Made by a program: the position numbers and the translations under genes
The notes under the pieces: model-generated
Database searches by the model: none
What the model was told of the DNA's origin: nothing
The model's input: only the letters and a program-made list of their open reading frames with translations
NCBI GenBank assembly: GCA_013289715.1
Contig: JABCZJ010000003.1
Span: 124,001-188,000, forward strand
Source of the DNA: Acidobacteriota bacterium
Lineage (GTDB): Bacteria; Acidobacteriota; Terriglobia; Acidiferrales; UBA7541
Reading direction: 5' to 3'
Length of the DNA: 64,000 bases
Shown here: positions 50,693 to 59,037 of the stretch, in pieces
Layout: each line of letters starts with the position of its first letter
How positions within the stretch are numbered: position 1 is the stretch's first letter

Positions 50693-52029
50693 GCGTCAAT
50701 GCCGCCGGCGGCGGTCATGCCTTCGGCGACGGCGTCCACCACTTCTTTGCCGCCGTTCACGCAATCGCCGGCAGCGAAATATTTGGCGTTGCCGGTTTGG
50801 AAGCGATCGCTGACGGCGATGGTGCCGTTTTCGCGCAGCCTAATTCCCTCGACCGCGCGCACGAAGTTTGTTACTGGCTCCTGGCCGATGGCGCGCACGA
50901 CCATGTCCACTTCCAGCTGAAATTCACTGCCGGGCATGATTGCGATTTGGCTGCGCTTGTTTCCCGCGCTGGATTCTGTGCGGGTGCGAACGCATTCTAC
51001 TGCGGCGACTTTGGCGCTGGCGTCGGCGAGGATTCTGACGGGTTGCGCGTGCCAGTGAAAATTGACGCCATCGAGTTTCGCGAGATCGTATTCGTAACGG
51101 AAGGCGGGCATGTCGTGTTCTCCGCGGCGATAAATCAGGTGAACGATCTCGGCGCCGAGACGTTTGGCGGCAGTGACTACGTCGATGGCGGTGTTGCCGG
51201 CGCCGATGCAGGCGATGCGGCGGCCGACGTTCAGTTGCGCGAAAGGGCGGACTTTGGTTGGTTCGATGAATTCCATAGCGCCGATGACGCCTTGCAGATC
51301 TTCGCCGGGGATTTTGAGAGCGCCGGTATCGCCGAGGCCGACGCCGATGAAGATGGCGTCGAAATCTTTTTCGAGTTGGGCGAAGGTGATGTCGCTGCCA
51401 ACTGTGGTCTTTTGGCGAAATTCGACGCCCAGGCCGCGGACGAGTTCGACTTCGCGCAGAGCATCTTTGGCGCGGAGTTTGTAGGCGGCGATTCCGTAGG
51501 TGTCCAGGCCGCCGGCGAGTTCATTACGGTCGAAAATCGTCGTGCGATAGCCGAGTTTTGCGAGTTCGGCGGCGCAGGCGAGCGATGCCGGGCCGGAACC
51601 AATTAGGGCGACATGCTTTCCGTTGGGAGCGCCCGGGTGGAAAAGCTGGATATTGCGATCGAGGACGTGATCGACGGCGTAGCGCTGCAAGCGGCCAATT
51701 TCGATGGGCTTTTCTTCCTTCTCGTGCATTACGCAGGCGCCTTCGCAGAGGACTTCGGTGGGACAGACGCGGCCGCAGCTGTGTCCCAGGATATTGGCTT
51801 CCAGAATCACGCGCGCGGAGCCGCGCAGATTGTCGGTGGTGATTTTTTTTATGAAGGATGGGACGTCAATGTGGGTGGGACAGGCGATGGTGCAGGGTGC
51901 GTCAAAGCAGAAGAGGCAGCGGGCGGCTTCCACGGCGGCCTGGCGGGGCGTCATGCGCGGGGATATTTCCGCGAAGTTTTTTTCGTATTGCTCGGGCGAA
52001 AGTTTGGGAGCTGTCTCGCGCAACGTCAT
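50662..52029 (-). CDS. preT: Dihydropyrimidine dehydrogenase, PreT subunit
   Basis: NAD(P)H-oxidising FAD/iron-sulfur subunit that feeds electrons to PreA. The 455-residue protein is built like the small subunit of glutamate synthase. N-terminal cysteine sets for two 4Fe-4S clusters (CLFCFDAPCTIACPTHIDV and CGRVCPTEVLCEGAC), FAD-binding VALIGSGPASLACAAEL, NAD-binding IACIGAGNTAIDVVTAAKRLGA and a C-terminal AAGDCVNGGKEVVDAVAEG are all visible. The frame is open to 52077, but a TAGAAT element lies inside that extension, so the ATG at 52029 is preferred. First gene of the preT-membrane protein-preA operon. Confidence 0.93.
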   Translation of the reverse strand: MTLRETAPKLSPEQYEKNFAEISPRMTPRQAAVEAARCLFCFDAPCTIACPTHIDVPSFIKKITTDNLRGSARVILEANILGHSCGRVCPTEVLCEGACVMHEKEEKPIEIGRLQRYAVDHVLDRNIQLFHPGAPNGKHVALIGSGPASLACAAELAKLGYRTTIFDRNELAGGLDTYGIAAYKLRAKDALREVELVRGLGVEFRQKTTVGSDITFAQLEKDFDAIFIGVGLGDTGALKIPGEDLQGVIGAMEFIEPTKVRPFAQLNVGRRIACIGAGNTAIDVVTAAKRLGAEIVHLIYRRGEHDMPAFRYEYDLAKLDGVNFHWHAQPVRILADASAKVAAVECVRTRTESSAGNKRSQIAIMPGSEFQLEVDMVVRAIGQEPVTNFVRAVEGIRLRENGTIAVSDRFQTGNAKYFAAGDCVNGGKEVVDAVAEGMTAAGGIDAWLESPRGKN

Positions 52030-52067
52030 GGACTTGCCGTCGTTTCCTTGAGCTGAAATGAGACGCC

Positions 52068-52073
52068 ATTCTA
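52068..52073 (-). promoter_or_regulatory. Candidate -10 element for preT
   Basis: On the minus strand GCTAGAATGG places TAGAAT 38 bases before the preT ATG. A convincing -35 at 16-18 bases is not seen (TTGAGC is 20 bases upstream). Assignment is tentative. Confidence 0.35.
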
Positions 52074-52206
52074 GCATCAGGGATTGCGGGGAGGCTCAAG
52101 GGAATCGCGGAAGTGTTCGGGACTGAATTTCTTGCCACAGAGTCACAGAGGCACAGAGAATTCGAAACTGTCGCCGTTGCGGCCTGGCAAGTATAATCAA
52201 TCCAGC

Positions 52207-52764
52207 TCAGCAATCGTTGTCTCGCAGAGGGGACCGCAGCCAAGGCCAATAGCGAAGCAACTCTTCTTCGTCTTCGTCGAACGCTTCATTGTAATTGTGA
52301 GTGTGCGGCGATGGAAACTTAACGTCGTCAACTTTAGACAGCCCGCGACTCAAAACTATTCTCTCAAATTGCGGCAGTCGACCGTACGCGTATATGACAT
52401 TGTGGCGGTCATACACAAGCAGGTCAGGGCTGGGACGCGACGCGATCCAGACGTGGTGGCGGCCATCGTTCTCAAAAAAATCTTTGAATCTGCCTAGAAA
52501 ATCTTCGGTTTCATTTCTCGATCTGAAATCCGCGGCCTGATATCTCCCTGCTTCCGCTTCACTTCGAGGTACTACCAAGACATAGAGGATCCCATAGGGT
52601 TCGGGCATGGCGCCTAGCAGTTCAACCATTAAAGTCACTTGCTTTGCGGACGGAGCAATGACGAGCCGCTCCAGCCTAGGGTTCTTCTCGAAGGAAAATA
52701 CATCCTGGTAGTCGTAACGGCGTTCACTGTCGGGAATCGAACCGAACTTATAAGCTGCGCTCAT
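52207..52764 (-). CDS. Hypothetical protein with atypical base composition
   Basis: A 185-residue soluble protein: an N-terminal SAAYKFGSIPDSERRYDYQD, a beta-rich VTLMVELLGAMPEPYGILYV, VWIASRPSPDLLVYDRHNVI and an acidic end (NEAFDEDEEELLRYWPWLRS). No family is recognised. It is lower in GC than the surrounding genes and lies between preT and hydA, pointing to insertion of accessory DNA into the pyrimidine region. Confidence 0.6.
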   Translation of the reverse strand: MSAAYKFGSIPDSERRYDYQDVFSFEKNPRLERLVIAPSAKQVTLMVELLGAMPEPYGILYVLVVPRSEAEAGRYQAADFRSRNETEDFLGRFKDFFENDGRHHVWIASRPSPDLLVYDRHNVIYAYGRLPQFERIVLSRGLSKVDDVKFPSPHTHNYNEAFDEDEEELLRYWPWLRSPLRDNDC

Positions 52765-52891
52765 GCTGTCTTCTACACCTAATCGTGAGGCGCAGTCCAG
52801 TGTGTTGTCGCGCGATTGTTCGTCTGCAAGAAAATGCTGAAGCGGTGTAAGCTACAACGCTTCGTGAGAATTATGAGGAGGATGGCGGGTT

Positions 52892-54283
52892 ATGCGCTTT
52901 GACACTTTGATTCGGGGCGGGACGGTTGTTACGGCTACTGATACGTATCTGAGCGATGTGGGGATTGTTGGCGAGAAGATTTCTGTGATCGGGTTGAATT
53001 TGCCGGTGGAGGGCGCGGGCAAGGTGATTGAGGCGCGGGGGATGCTGGTGATGCCGGGCGGGATTGACGTGCATACGCATCTCGATATGCCGTTTGGCGG
53101 GACGACTAGCGCTGACGATTTCGAATCGGGGACGGTGGCGGCGGCTTACGGCGGGACGACAACCTTGATTGATTTTGCGATTCAGTACAAGGGGCAGGCG
53201 CTGCGGCATGCGTTTGACACCTGGATGAAGAAGGCGGACGGCAAGGCGGTGATTGATTATTCGTTTCACTGCATCATCACGGATATTGCGGGGGCGCAGC
53301 TGGATGAGATGAAGGCTTTTGTGCGCGAGGGCGTGCCTACTTTCAAATTGTTCATGGCGTATCCGGGCGTGTTCATGTTGGACGATGCTTCGATATTCAA
53401 GGCGATGGGAGTGGCGGCGGACTGCGGCGGAATGATTTGCATGCACGCGGAAAATGGCGGCGCGATTGATGTGATCGTACAGCGGGCCCTGGCGGAGGGA
53501 AAACGCGCGCCGAAGTATCATGCGCTGACGCGTCCGGTGACGGCGGAAGCGGAAGCGACTTCGCGGGCGATTGCGCTGGCGGAAATGGCGGGGACGCCGG
53601 TGTACATCGTGCATCTGTCGTGCAACGAGGCGCTGGAGAAGGTGCGCGAGGCGCGGGATCGCGGGTTGCGCGTATATGCGGAGACTTGTCCGCAGTATTT
53701 GTACCTTTCGCTGGAAAATATGGATGGGCCGGGATTCGATGGCGCGAAATATGTGTTTACGCCGCCGTTGCGCGAGAAGTGGCATCAGGAAAAATTGTGG
53801 CAGGGGCTCGCGAAGGATGATTTGCAGGTAGTTTCGACGGACCATTGTCCATTTTGCATGAAGGAGCAGAAGGAGCTGGGGAAGGATGATTTCACGAAGA
53901 TTCCTAACGGCGGGCCGGGGATCGAGCATCGCGTGAGTTTGGTGTATAGCGGCGGGGTGCATGGCGGGAAGTTTTCGCCGAACCGGTTTGTGCAGCTGGT
54001 GTCCACGGCACCGGCGAAATTGTTCGGATTGTATCCGCGCAAGGGGACTGTGGCCGTGGGGTCGGATGCGGATTTGATTGTGTTTGATGCTGACGAAGAG
54101 CAGACAATCAGTGTGAAGACGCATCACATGCGGGTGGATTATTCGATGTTTGAGGGGACGCAGGTGAAGGGGGTGCCGCAGACGGTTTTGTCTCGGGGAC
54201 GGGTGATTGTGGAGGGCGGAAAGTTTGTGGGCAAGGTTGGGGCGGGGGAGTTTTTGAAGCGGGAGAATCCGGCAAAGGTTTAG
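52892..54283 (+). CDS. hydA: Dihydropyrimidinase
   Basis: Opens the ring of dihydrouracil or dihydrothymine to the N-carbamoyl beta-amino acid. The 463-residue amidohydrolase has the metal ligands in GGIDVHTHLDMPFGG, the Lys expected to be carbamylated in VPTFKLFMAYPG, CMHAENGGAIDV, VYIVHLSCNEALEKV and the catalytic Asp in STDHCPFCMKEQK. The C-terminal GTVAVGSDADLIVFD is typical. GAGGAGG lies 10 bases before the ATG. It is on the opposite strand from preT/preA but completes the same route; a hydantoinase acting on other cyclic amides is the alternative. Confidence 0.93.
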   Translation: MRFDTLIRGGTVVTATDTYLSDVGIVGEKISVIGLNLPVEGAGKVIEARGMLVMPGGIDVHTHLDMPFGGTTSADDFESGTVAAAYGGTTTLIDFAIQYKGQALRHAFDTWMKKADGKAVIDYSFHCIITDIAGAQLDEMKAFVREGVPTFKLFMAYPGVFMLDDASIFKAMGVAADCGGMICMHAENGGAIDVIVQRALAEGKRAPKYHALTRPVTAEAEATSRAIALAEMAGTPVYIVHLSCNEALEKVREARDRGLRVYAETCPQYLYLSLENMDGPGFDGAKYVFTPPLREKWHQEKLWQGLAKDDLQVVSTDHCPFCMKEQKELGKDDFTKIPNGGPGIEHRVSLVYSGGVHGGKFSPNRFVQLVSTAPAKLFGLYPRKGTVAVGSDADLIVFDADEEQTISVKTHHMRVDYSMFEGTQVKGVPQTVLSRGRVIVEGGKFVGKVGAGEFLKRENPAKV

Positions 54284-54366
54284 TTGCGGGATTGTGGCGC
54301 GGAGAAAGCAGGGGCGATTACCGCAGAGGGCACAGAGAAGGGCAAAGGCACGTCCGCGACGTTATT

Positions 54367-54954
54367 TTAATCTCGGGAGACGGTGGCTACCCAGGGGATG
54401 CTCACCAGGCCGTCTTTTACCTGGATGTCCACGATGTCGCCGGTGGTAAAGCGGTCGAAATCGCTGCGATCGACTGGAATGCGTTCGAAGCGATGGCCTG
54501 CGCGCCAGGAATTTACGATCAGGCGACGGCTGGGGACCGGGCCGGTCATGGAAAATCTGCTGATTACGCGCGCTTTTTCGACGTGGGCTGGCGAGCGATC
54601 GAGCGCGCCGTTTCCGTAGAGCAGCGCAGCGAGCAACCATGGTAGCGGGAGCAAACCGTAGTAAATGCGCTTCAAAGATTCAACTTCCTGATGACGTAGC
54701 GCGCGGCGTTCGACGATGATCGCCAGACCTAACGTAAGAAAAAATACTACGCCGATAAAAATTACGATGCCATCGAGTTCGAGGGCCGGGTAGCGTCCGC
54801 TGGCGACGATGAAGGCGATCGCGCCTACGAGAAATAGTGCGGTGCGATTGAGCAGCGAACGGCGCAGGGAAAATTCCGCAGCGGAGGAACTGAGGCCGCA
54901 GGCGTCGCATGTGTCGCTGAGCCGTTCAGCCCCACAGTTCAAACAACGCGTCAT
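54367..54954 (-). CDS. Zinc-ribbon membrane protein of unknown function
   Basis: A 195-residue protein beginning with a small zinc-ribbon (CLNCG ... CDACG, Cys 4, 7, 16, 19). Three membrane segments follow (about 38-52, 60-78, 96-112) and then a soluble beta-rich end (VEKARVISRFSMTGPVPSRR, then DIVDIQVKDGLVSIPWVATV). It is not recognised as a known family. It is convergent with hydA and has a normal ATG. Confidence 0.65.
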   Translation of the reverse strand: MTRCLNCGAERLSDTCDACGLSSSAAEFSLRRSLLNRTALFLVGAIAFIVASGRYPALELDGIVIFIGVVFFLTLGLAIIVERRALRHQEVESLKRIYYGLLPLPWLLAALLYGNGALDRSPAHVEKARVISRFSMTGPVPSRRLIVNSWRAGHRFERIPVDRSDFDRFTTGDIVDIQVKDGLVSIPWVATVSRD

Positions 54955-55098
54955 CGTGAAGTCTGTCTCCCGTGGTGTGACGGTTTGATGTTATGAGGCG
55001 GGCGGTTGAGTGTCAATTCGCCCGTGACCCACGCCTGCCAAGACCGCCGTACGCACGTCCGCTGCGTCTATTGGACACCGGAAAGCGATGAGTTGACT

Positions 55099-55377
55099 CT
55101 ACTTCACCTGACGCTCGCTGCTCGGCGGGGTGTCGAGGCAGACGATATTTTCGTCGCGGCCGTTGGCGAGCATCTGGCAGTCTATGCCCTGTGCGCTGCG
55201 GATAGCTTCTTGAGCGGTCGCGCCGGAGGCGGTGGCGCAGTGCATGGCACCTTTGAAGGTTTGGCAGACTTCGAATTCGTTTTTGGTTTGTTGCATTGAG
55301 GAATAGAGGAGGACGCCGATGAAAAGCGCGGCGCCTAGGGTTACGATTACGCGGATTTGGGTTTTGCGGTTTGGCAT
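55099..55377 (-). CDS. Small membrane-anchored hypothetical protein
   Basis: A 92-residue protein with one N-terminal membrane segment (IRVIVTLGAALFIGVLLY) and a soluble part with four Cys in spaced pairs (VCQTFKGAMHC, GIDCQMLANG, IVCLDTPP), perhaps forming disulfides outside the membrane. GAGG lies 4 bases before the ATG. No family is recognised. Confidence 0.6.
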   Translation of the reverse strand: MPNRKTQIRVIVTLGAALFIGVLLYSSMQQTKNEFEVCQTFKGAMHCATASGATAQEAIRSAQGIDCQMLANGRDENIVCLDTPPSSERQVK

Positions 55378-55459
55378 GGAGCCTCGTTTATTGGCAACGA
55401 TTATACTGGCGTTCTGACTGCTGCATATTTTGCGAAAAAGCGTGCGCGGCTCTTGTAGC

Positions 55460-55627
55460 GGCGGTCTTCAGACCGCCATCGGTGATCTCCGCGTCACGCT
55501 TGGCGCACTAGAATGCGCCGCTACGAAGGCCGGGTCAAAAACCAGCTTAAAAGCTGCCCGGTCCCGCGGAACGGGACTGGCCGCAACAAAGCCAACGGCA
55601 AAGTCAAAGGCGCCCAGCTAGAGCTGG
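55460..55627. repeat. Cluster of family B palindromic repeats
   Basis: At least four hairpins: GGCGGTCT/AGACCGCC (55460-55477, with the flank TTGTAGC on the left, so inverted), GGCGCA/TGCGCC (55502-55519), CCGGTCCCG/CGGGACTGG (55558-55580, one mismatch) and CCAGCT/AGCTGG (55614-55627). Flanks CGCTACGAAGG, CCGCAACAAAG and CCCCTACAACG are variants of the shared flank. It fills most of 55378-55677. Confidence 0.75.
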
Positions 55628-55677
55628 CCCCTACAACGCCAACTCTTGAGGCACGGCGTCCCGGGGTTCTCGCGTGA

Positions 55678-56451
55678 TCATTTTGCACCTGGCCTGCGCG
55701 AGAGTTCCTTCTGAATATAACGCCGAACGTGGGGCGAAACACCTTCGAGCTCCGCGAGGTCTTTCAGGTCGCGCAGCGTTAGATTTGGGAGGAAAGCCAG
55801 CACGACCGGAATGGGCGTGTGCGAATTTCGAACCAGCGCGACGCGGACATTGTACTGGACGGCCCAGCGCGGATGTTGCGCGATGGCGGCTACGACGCGC
55901 TCCGGCACGCCTGCTTTTGCCAGAACCTTCAGGATCTGGCTCTCTGTGAGAAACGCGTTGCCGAGCGCGAGCTTGATCGCTTGCGGGTGGCCTTCTGCCA
56001 GGAGGGCGCCGACGACACGGGCAGGACCACGGCGCGCCAGAGTTAATTTCTGGCCGATGGGAAGTTGCGGCACGCGCACGATCATTAATTCTTCGGCGAC
56101 GCGGCGGATTTCGGCTGGCGCCGAGGGCAGCAGGCTGAGGCGCACCAGGTCGAACAGATAGAGCTGGCGAAGCAACGCGATCGCGAAGCGGCGCGGCGTG
56201 CGCGGATGGCGCGCCAGGCGCAGGCGCACCCCTTCGCTCGTGGTCCACTTTCCCTTTTCGGCGATGGCCGTGAGAACGTTCGCGGAAAGATCGAGGCGCT
56301 CGAGCATTTGCGAAATGTGCGGTTCTTCGAGCTGCGGATTTTCCAGCAGAGCGAGGAGAGTTTCTTCGTCGGACTCGTGGATCAGCGCTTGCAAGTTTTC
56401 TTTGGGCGCGGACTGCGCATTGTGCGCACGCGCGGAAAGTTCATCCGGCAT
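55678..56451 (-). CDS. Helical-repeat protein of unknown function (DUF2336-like)
   Basis: A 257-residue soluble protein, almost all helical, with repeated units of about 35 residues that recall HEAT or DUF2336 repeats (ETLLALLENPQLEEPHISQM, VRLRLARHPRTPRRFAIALL, RVVAAIAQHPRWAVQYNVRV). It has no catalytic motif and may be a protein-binding scaffold. The ATG at 56451 overlaps the nagK-like stop by 11 bases, so the two genes are probably co-transcribed. The frame is open back to 56475. Confidence 0.65.
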   Translation of the reverse strand: MPDELSARAHNAQSAPKENLQALIHESDEETLLALLENPQLEEPHISQMLERLDLSANVLTAIAEKGKWTTSEGVRLRLARHPRTPRRFAIALLRQLYLFDLVRLSLLPSAPAEIRRVAEELMIVRVPQLPIGQKLTLARRGPARVVGALLAEGHPQAIKLALGNAFLTESQILKVLAKAGVPERVVAAIAQHPRWAVQYNVRVALVRNSHTPIPVVLAFLPNLTLRDLKDLAELEGVSPHVRRYIQKELSRRPGAK

Positions 56452-57400
56452 GAGCCTTGCGCTTCCCCAGACCAATCGCCATTTTCGCCGCGGCTTCGGC
56501 GGGTTTCATTTGCAGCGGGACGACCCGGGCACTTGGCGCGAGTTCGTGCAAGCGCGCGTCAATCTCGGCATCGAAGAATTTGCTGCGCCCGTTGGCGCCG
56601 CCTGCTTTGGCGATGGAAATTTCGTGATCTTGCATGCCAAGTTTTTCGATTACGCTGACGGCGAGATCGCCGAGCGACGCCGCAGCGGTCGAAAGGATTT
56701 CGCAACTGAGTGCGTCGCCTTTGTCGCCCAGTTCGGCAACAAGAGGGAAAATACGGGGGAAAACATCATCCGGAGTTTTGACTACCCAGTCGAGGACGCG
56801 GCTCCAGTCGTTGCAGCCCAGCCACTTCAACATTTTTGCAGAGAGAGCGGTTTGCGGGCCGCGATTTTCTTCGGCACGAACTACGGCGGCGAGCGCACGA
56901 CGGCCGATGTCGAAGGCGCTGCCTTCGTCGCTGAACCAGGGGCCCCGGCCGCCGGCGCGGGCGGTGTGTCCTTGTGCGTCGCGCCCGTATGCGGCGGAGC
57001 CGGTGCCCACGACCAGGATGATGCCTTCGCCTTCACCGACGGCAGCGTTTAGGGTGATTGCAAGATCGGTGGTCACCGTGACTGCGGCTTCGGGGAACGC
57101 GCGTTCGAGAAAAGTGGCGATGCGTTTCGCGACGGATTCGCGGCCGGCTCCGCCGATGCCGGCGCAGATGCCGCGAATATCGCTGGCTTTCAGGTGGTGG
57201 CGCTCCAGGACTACGTCGGCTGCATCGCTGAGCGTGAACCAGGCTTTCGCGTAGCCGGCGCGCAGTGGATTTGAAGGGCCCGCGGTGGCGCGGGCGAGAA
57301 CGTTGGAGTCTGCGTCCACCAGGAAGCAATCTGTTTTTGTGCCACCGCCGTCAAATCCCAGGTAGAAGGACGGGTCCGGCGCGTGAGTTTCTTCAGTCAT
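56441..57400 (-). CDS. N-acetylglucosamine kinase-like protein (BadF/BadG family)
   Basis: A 319-residue ASKHA-fold kinase of the BadF/BadG/BcrA/BcrD ATPase family: phosphate loop YLGFDGGGTKTDCFLVD, ICAGIGGAGRESVAKRIATF, GEGIILVVGTGSAAYGRDAQ, GPWFSDEGSAFDIGRRALAA and a late SIAKAGGANG. N-acetylglucosamine and other amino-sugar kinases belong to this family. The amino-sugar or wall-recycling genes downstream (symporter, NamZ, NagZ) favour GlcNAc or a related hexosamine; glucosamine kinase is possible. Divergent from the symporter. Confidence 0.82.
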   Translation of the reverse strand: MTEETHAPDPSFYLGFDGGGTKTDCFLVDADSNVLARATAGPSNPLRAGYAKAWFTLSDAADVVLERHHLKASDIRGICAGIGGAGRESVAKRIATFLERAFPEAAVTVTTDLAITLNAAVGEGEGIILVVGTGSAAYGRDAQGHTARAGGRGPWFSDEGSAFDIGRRALAAVVRAEENRGPQTALSAKMLKWLGCNDWSRVLDWVVKTPDDVFPRIFPLVAELGDKGDALSCEILSTAAASLGDLAVSVIEKLGMQDHEISIAKAGGANGRSKFFDAEIDARLHELAPSARVVPLQMKPAEAAAKMAIGLGKRKAHAG

Positions 57401-57414
57401 TCATTGCCCCATGC

Positions 57415-57444
57415 TTGACAGCGTTCAAAGCGGGCAGTTAGCAT
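57415..57444 (+). promoter_or_regulatory. Candidate promoter for the symporter gene
   Basis: A perfect TTGACA (57415-57420) lies 18 bases before TAGCAT (57439-57444), in the divergent gap between the kinase and symporter genes and about 40 bases before the symporter ATG. The -35 match is exact, the -10 is 4 of 6. Confidence 0.5.
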
Positions 57445-57484
57445 CGCGCGACCTACAGATACTTTCGGAATTTAGAGCAGCGCA

Positions 57485-58933
57485 ATGCAAATCAGCCTAA
57501 TTGACTTCGGCGTTCTGGTGCTCTATCTCGTGACCATCACGCTTTTTGGCGCACGATTCCGGCGTGGCCAGCAAAATCTGCGCGACTACTTCTTGGGCGG
57601 CCGCACGGCGCCCTGGTGGGCGCTGGCTTGCTCGATCGTCGCGACAGAGACTTCGACGCTCACCATCATCGGGACGCCGGCGATTGCCTACGGCGGAAAC
57701 CTCGGTTTTCTGCAGCTGGTGCTGGGCTACCTCGTTGCGCGAGTGATCCTCTGCGTGGTACTTATACCACAATACTTCCAAGGTGAATTCTATACCGCCT
57801 ACCAGCTTCTGGAAAAGCGTTTCGGTACGAGGATGAGGTCGGTGGCAGCGGTGGTTTTCATGGGGACGCGGGCTTTGGCGGAGGGTGTGCGGATTTCGGC
57901 AATCGGGAAAGTTGTGAGCGTGGCGTTTGCTACGGGGGATCGCGTTTCGATTTTAATTATTACGGTCCTGACGATGTTTTATACGTTCGAGGGCGGGATG
58001 CGCGCGGTGATTTGGACAGACGTGGTGCAATTCTTTTTATATTTGACTGGATCGGTGGCGGCGTTCTTTTTGCTTTTGCACAAAATTCCTGGCGGTTGGC
58101 CGGAAGTTGTGCAAGTGGCAGCGGCTAGCGGGGGAAAACTGCGCGTTTTCGATTTTGCGTTTAGTTTGACGCAGAGTTTTACGTTTTGGTCTGGGTTGAT
58201 TGGCGGAACTTTTCTTACGATGGCTAGTCATGGGACGGACCAAACGATGGTGCAGCGGTTGCTAGCGGCGCGGAACGAGCGGGACAGCAAGAAGGCGCTA
58301 TTGGTGAGCGGCGTGATTATTTTGGTGCAGTTCACTTTGTTTCTGGTGATTGGGGTGATGCTTTTTGTGTACATGCGGAATGGGGGGCTGGTTGTGCCGG
58401 GAGGCGATGCGGATCGAATTTATCCGGCGTTCATCGTTCATGAGATGCCTGTAGGGCTGGCGGGAATTGTGCTGGCTTCGATTTTTGCTATTGCGATGTC
58501 GAACGCCAGCGGCTCGTTGAACTCGCTGGCTTCATCGAGCATGATGGATATGGGGGCGCGTCGCGCCGAGACTGCGGCGCAATCGCTGGGCGCTTCGCGG
58601 CGGATGACTTTGGTGTGGGGTGTCGTGCTTGGTCTGCTGGCGCTGGTGCCATGGGGGCCGGTGCTGGTGGCGGGATTGACGATTGCGTCCATCACTTACG
58701 GGGCTTTGCTGGGTGTGTTCTTGTTGGGGACCTGGAATGCGCGCGCGAATGAAAATGGGGCGTTGCTGGGATTCGCGGCGGGGCTCGTTGCGATGATTGC
58801 GGTGAATCGGTTCACGCCGTTGGCTTGGACCTGGTACGTCGTGGCGGGGACGATTTTGACGTTCTTGGTGGGCACGATTGCGAGCGAAGTGGCGCCGGGG
58901 CGAAGTAAAGTTGCGGGCGGCTTGCCGGATTGA
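57485..58933 (+). CDS. Sodium:solute symporter (SSS family)
   Basis: A 482-residue inner-membrane transporter with about 13 membrane segments and SSS-family patterns: NLRDYFLGGRTAPWWALACS followed by TETSTLTIIGTP, FGTRMRSVAAVVF and IAMSNASGSLNSLASSSMMD. It drives uptake of a sugar, amino acid or similar solute with Na+. Its neighbour is a GlcNAc-type kinase and the downstream region carries peptidoglycan-sugar hydrolases, so an amino sugar or muramyl sugar is an attractive substrate, by inference. Divergent from the kinase gene. Confidence 0.85.
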   Translation: MQISLIDFGVLVLYLVTITLFGARFRRGQQNLRDYFLGGRTAPWWALACSIVATETSTLTIIGTPAIAYGGNLGFLQLVLGYLVARVILCVVLIPQYFQGEFYTAYQLLEKRFGTRMRSVAAVVFMGTRALAEGVRISAIGKVVSVAFATGDRVSILIITVLTMFYTFEGGMRAVIWTDVVQFFLYLTGSVAAFFLLLHKIPGGWPEVVQVAAASGGKLRVFDFAFSLTQSFTFWSGLIGGTFLTMASHGTDQTMVQRLLAARNERDSKKALLVSGVIILVQFTLFLVIGVMLFVYMRNGGLVVPGGDADRIYPAFIVHEMPVGLAGIVLASIFAIAMSNASGSLNSLASSSMMDMGARRAETAAQSLGASRRMTLVWGVVLGLLALVPWGPVLVAGLTIASITYGALLGVFLLGTWNARANENGALLGFAAGLVAMIAVNRFTPLAWTWYVVAGTILTFLVGTIASEVAPGRSKVAGGLPD

Positions 58934-59037
58934 GCTTGTTGGGGCTGTAAGGGAGAAGCTTTATCGGGATCTCATCGAAGCAGGGCGAGCGGCTTGACCT
59001 GATACGTGCGCTGGGGCCTTGGGCTGCGGCGGCCATC

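Noticed and set aside
30401..55627. A CRISPR array formed by the repeat clusters.
   Set aside because: No constant repeat of 25-40 bases with regular unique spacers; the copies are hairpins with variable stems and irregular spacing, and no cas genes are present.
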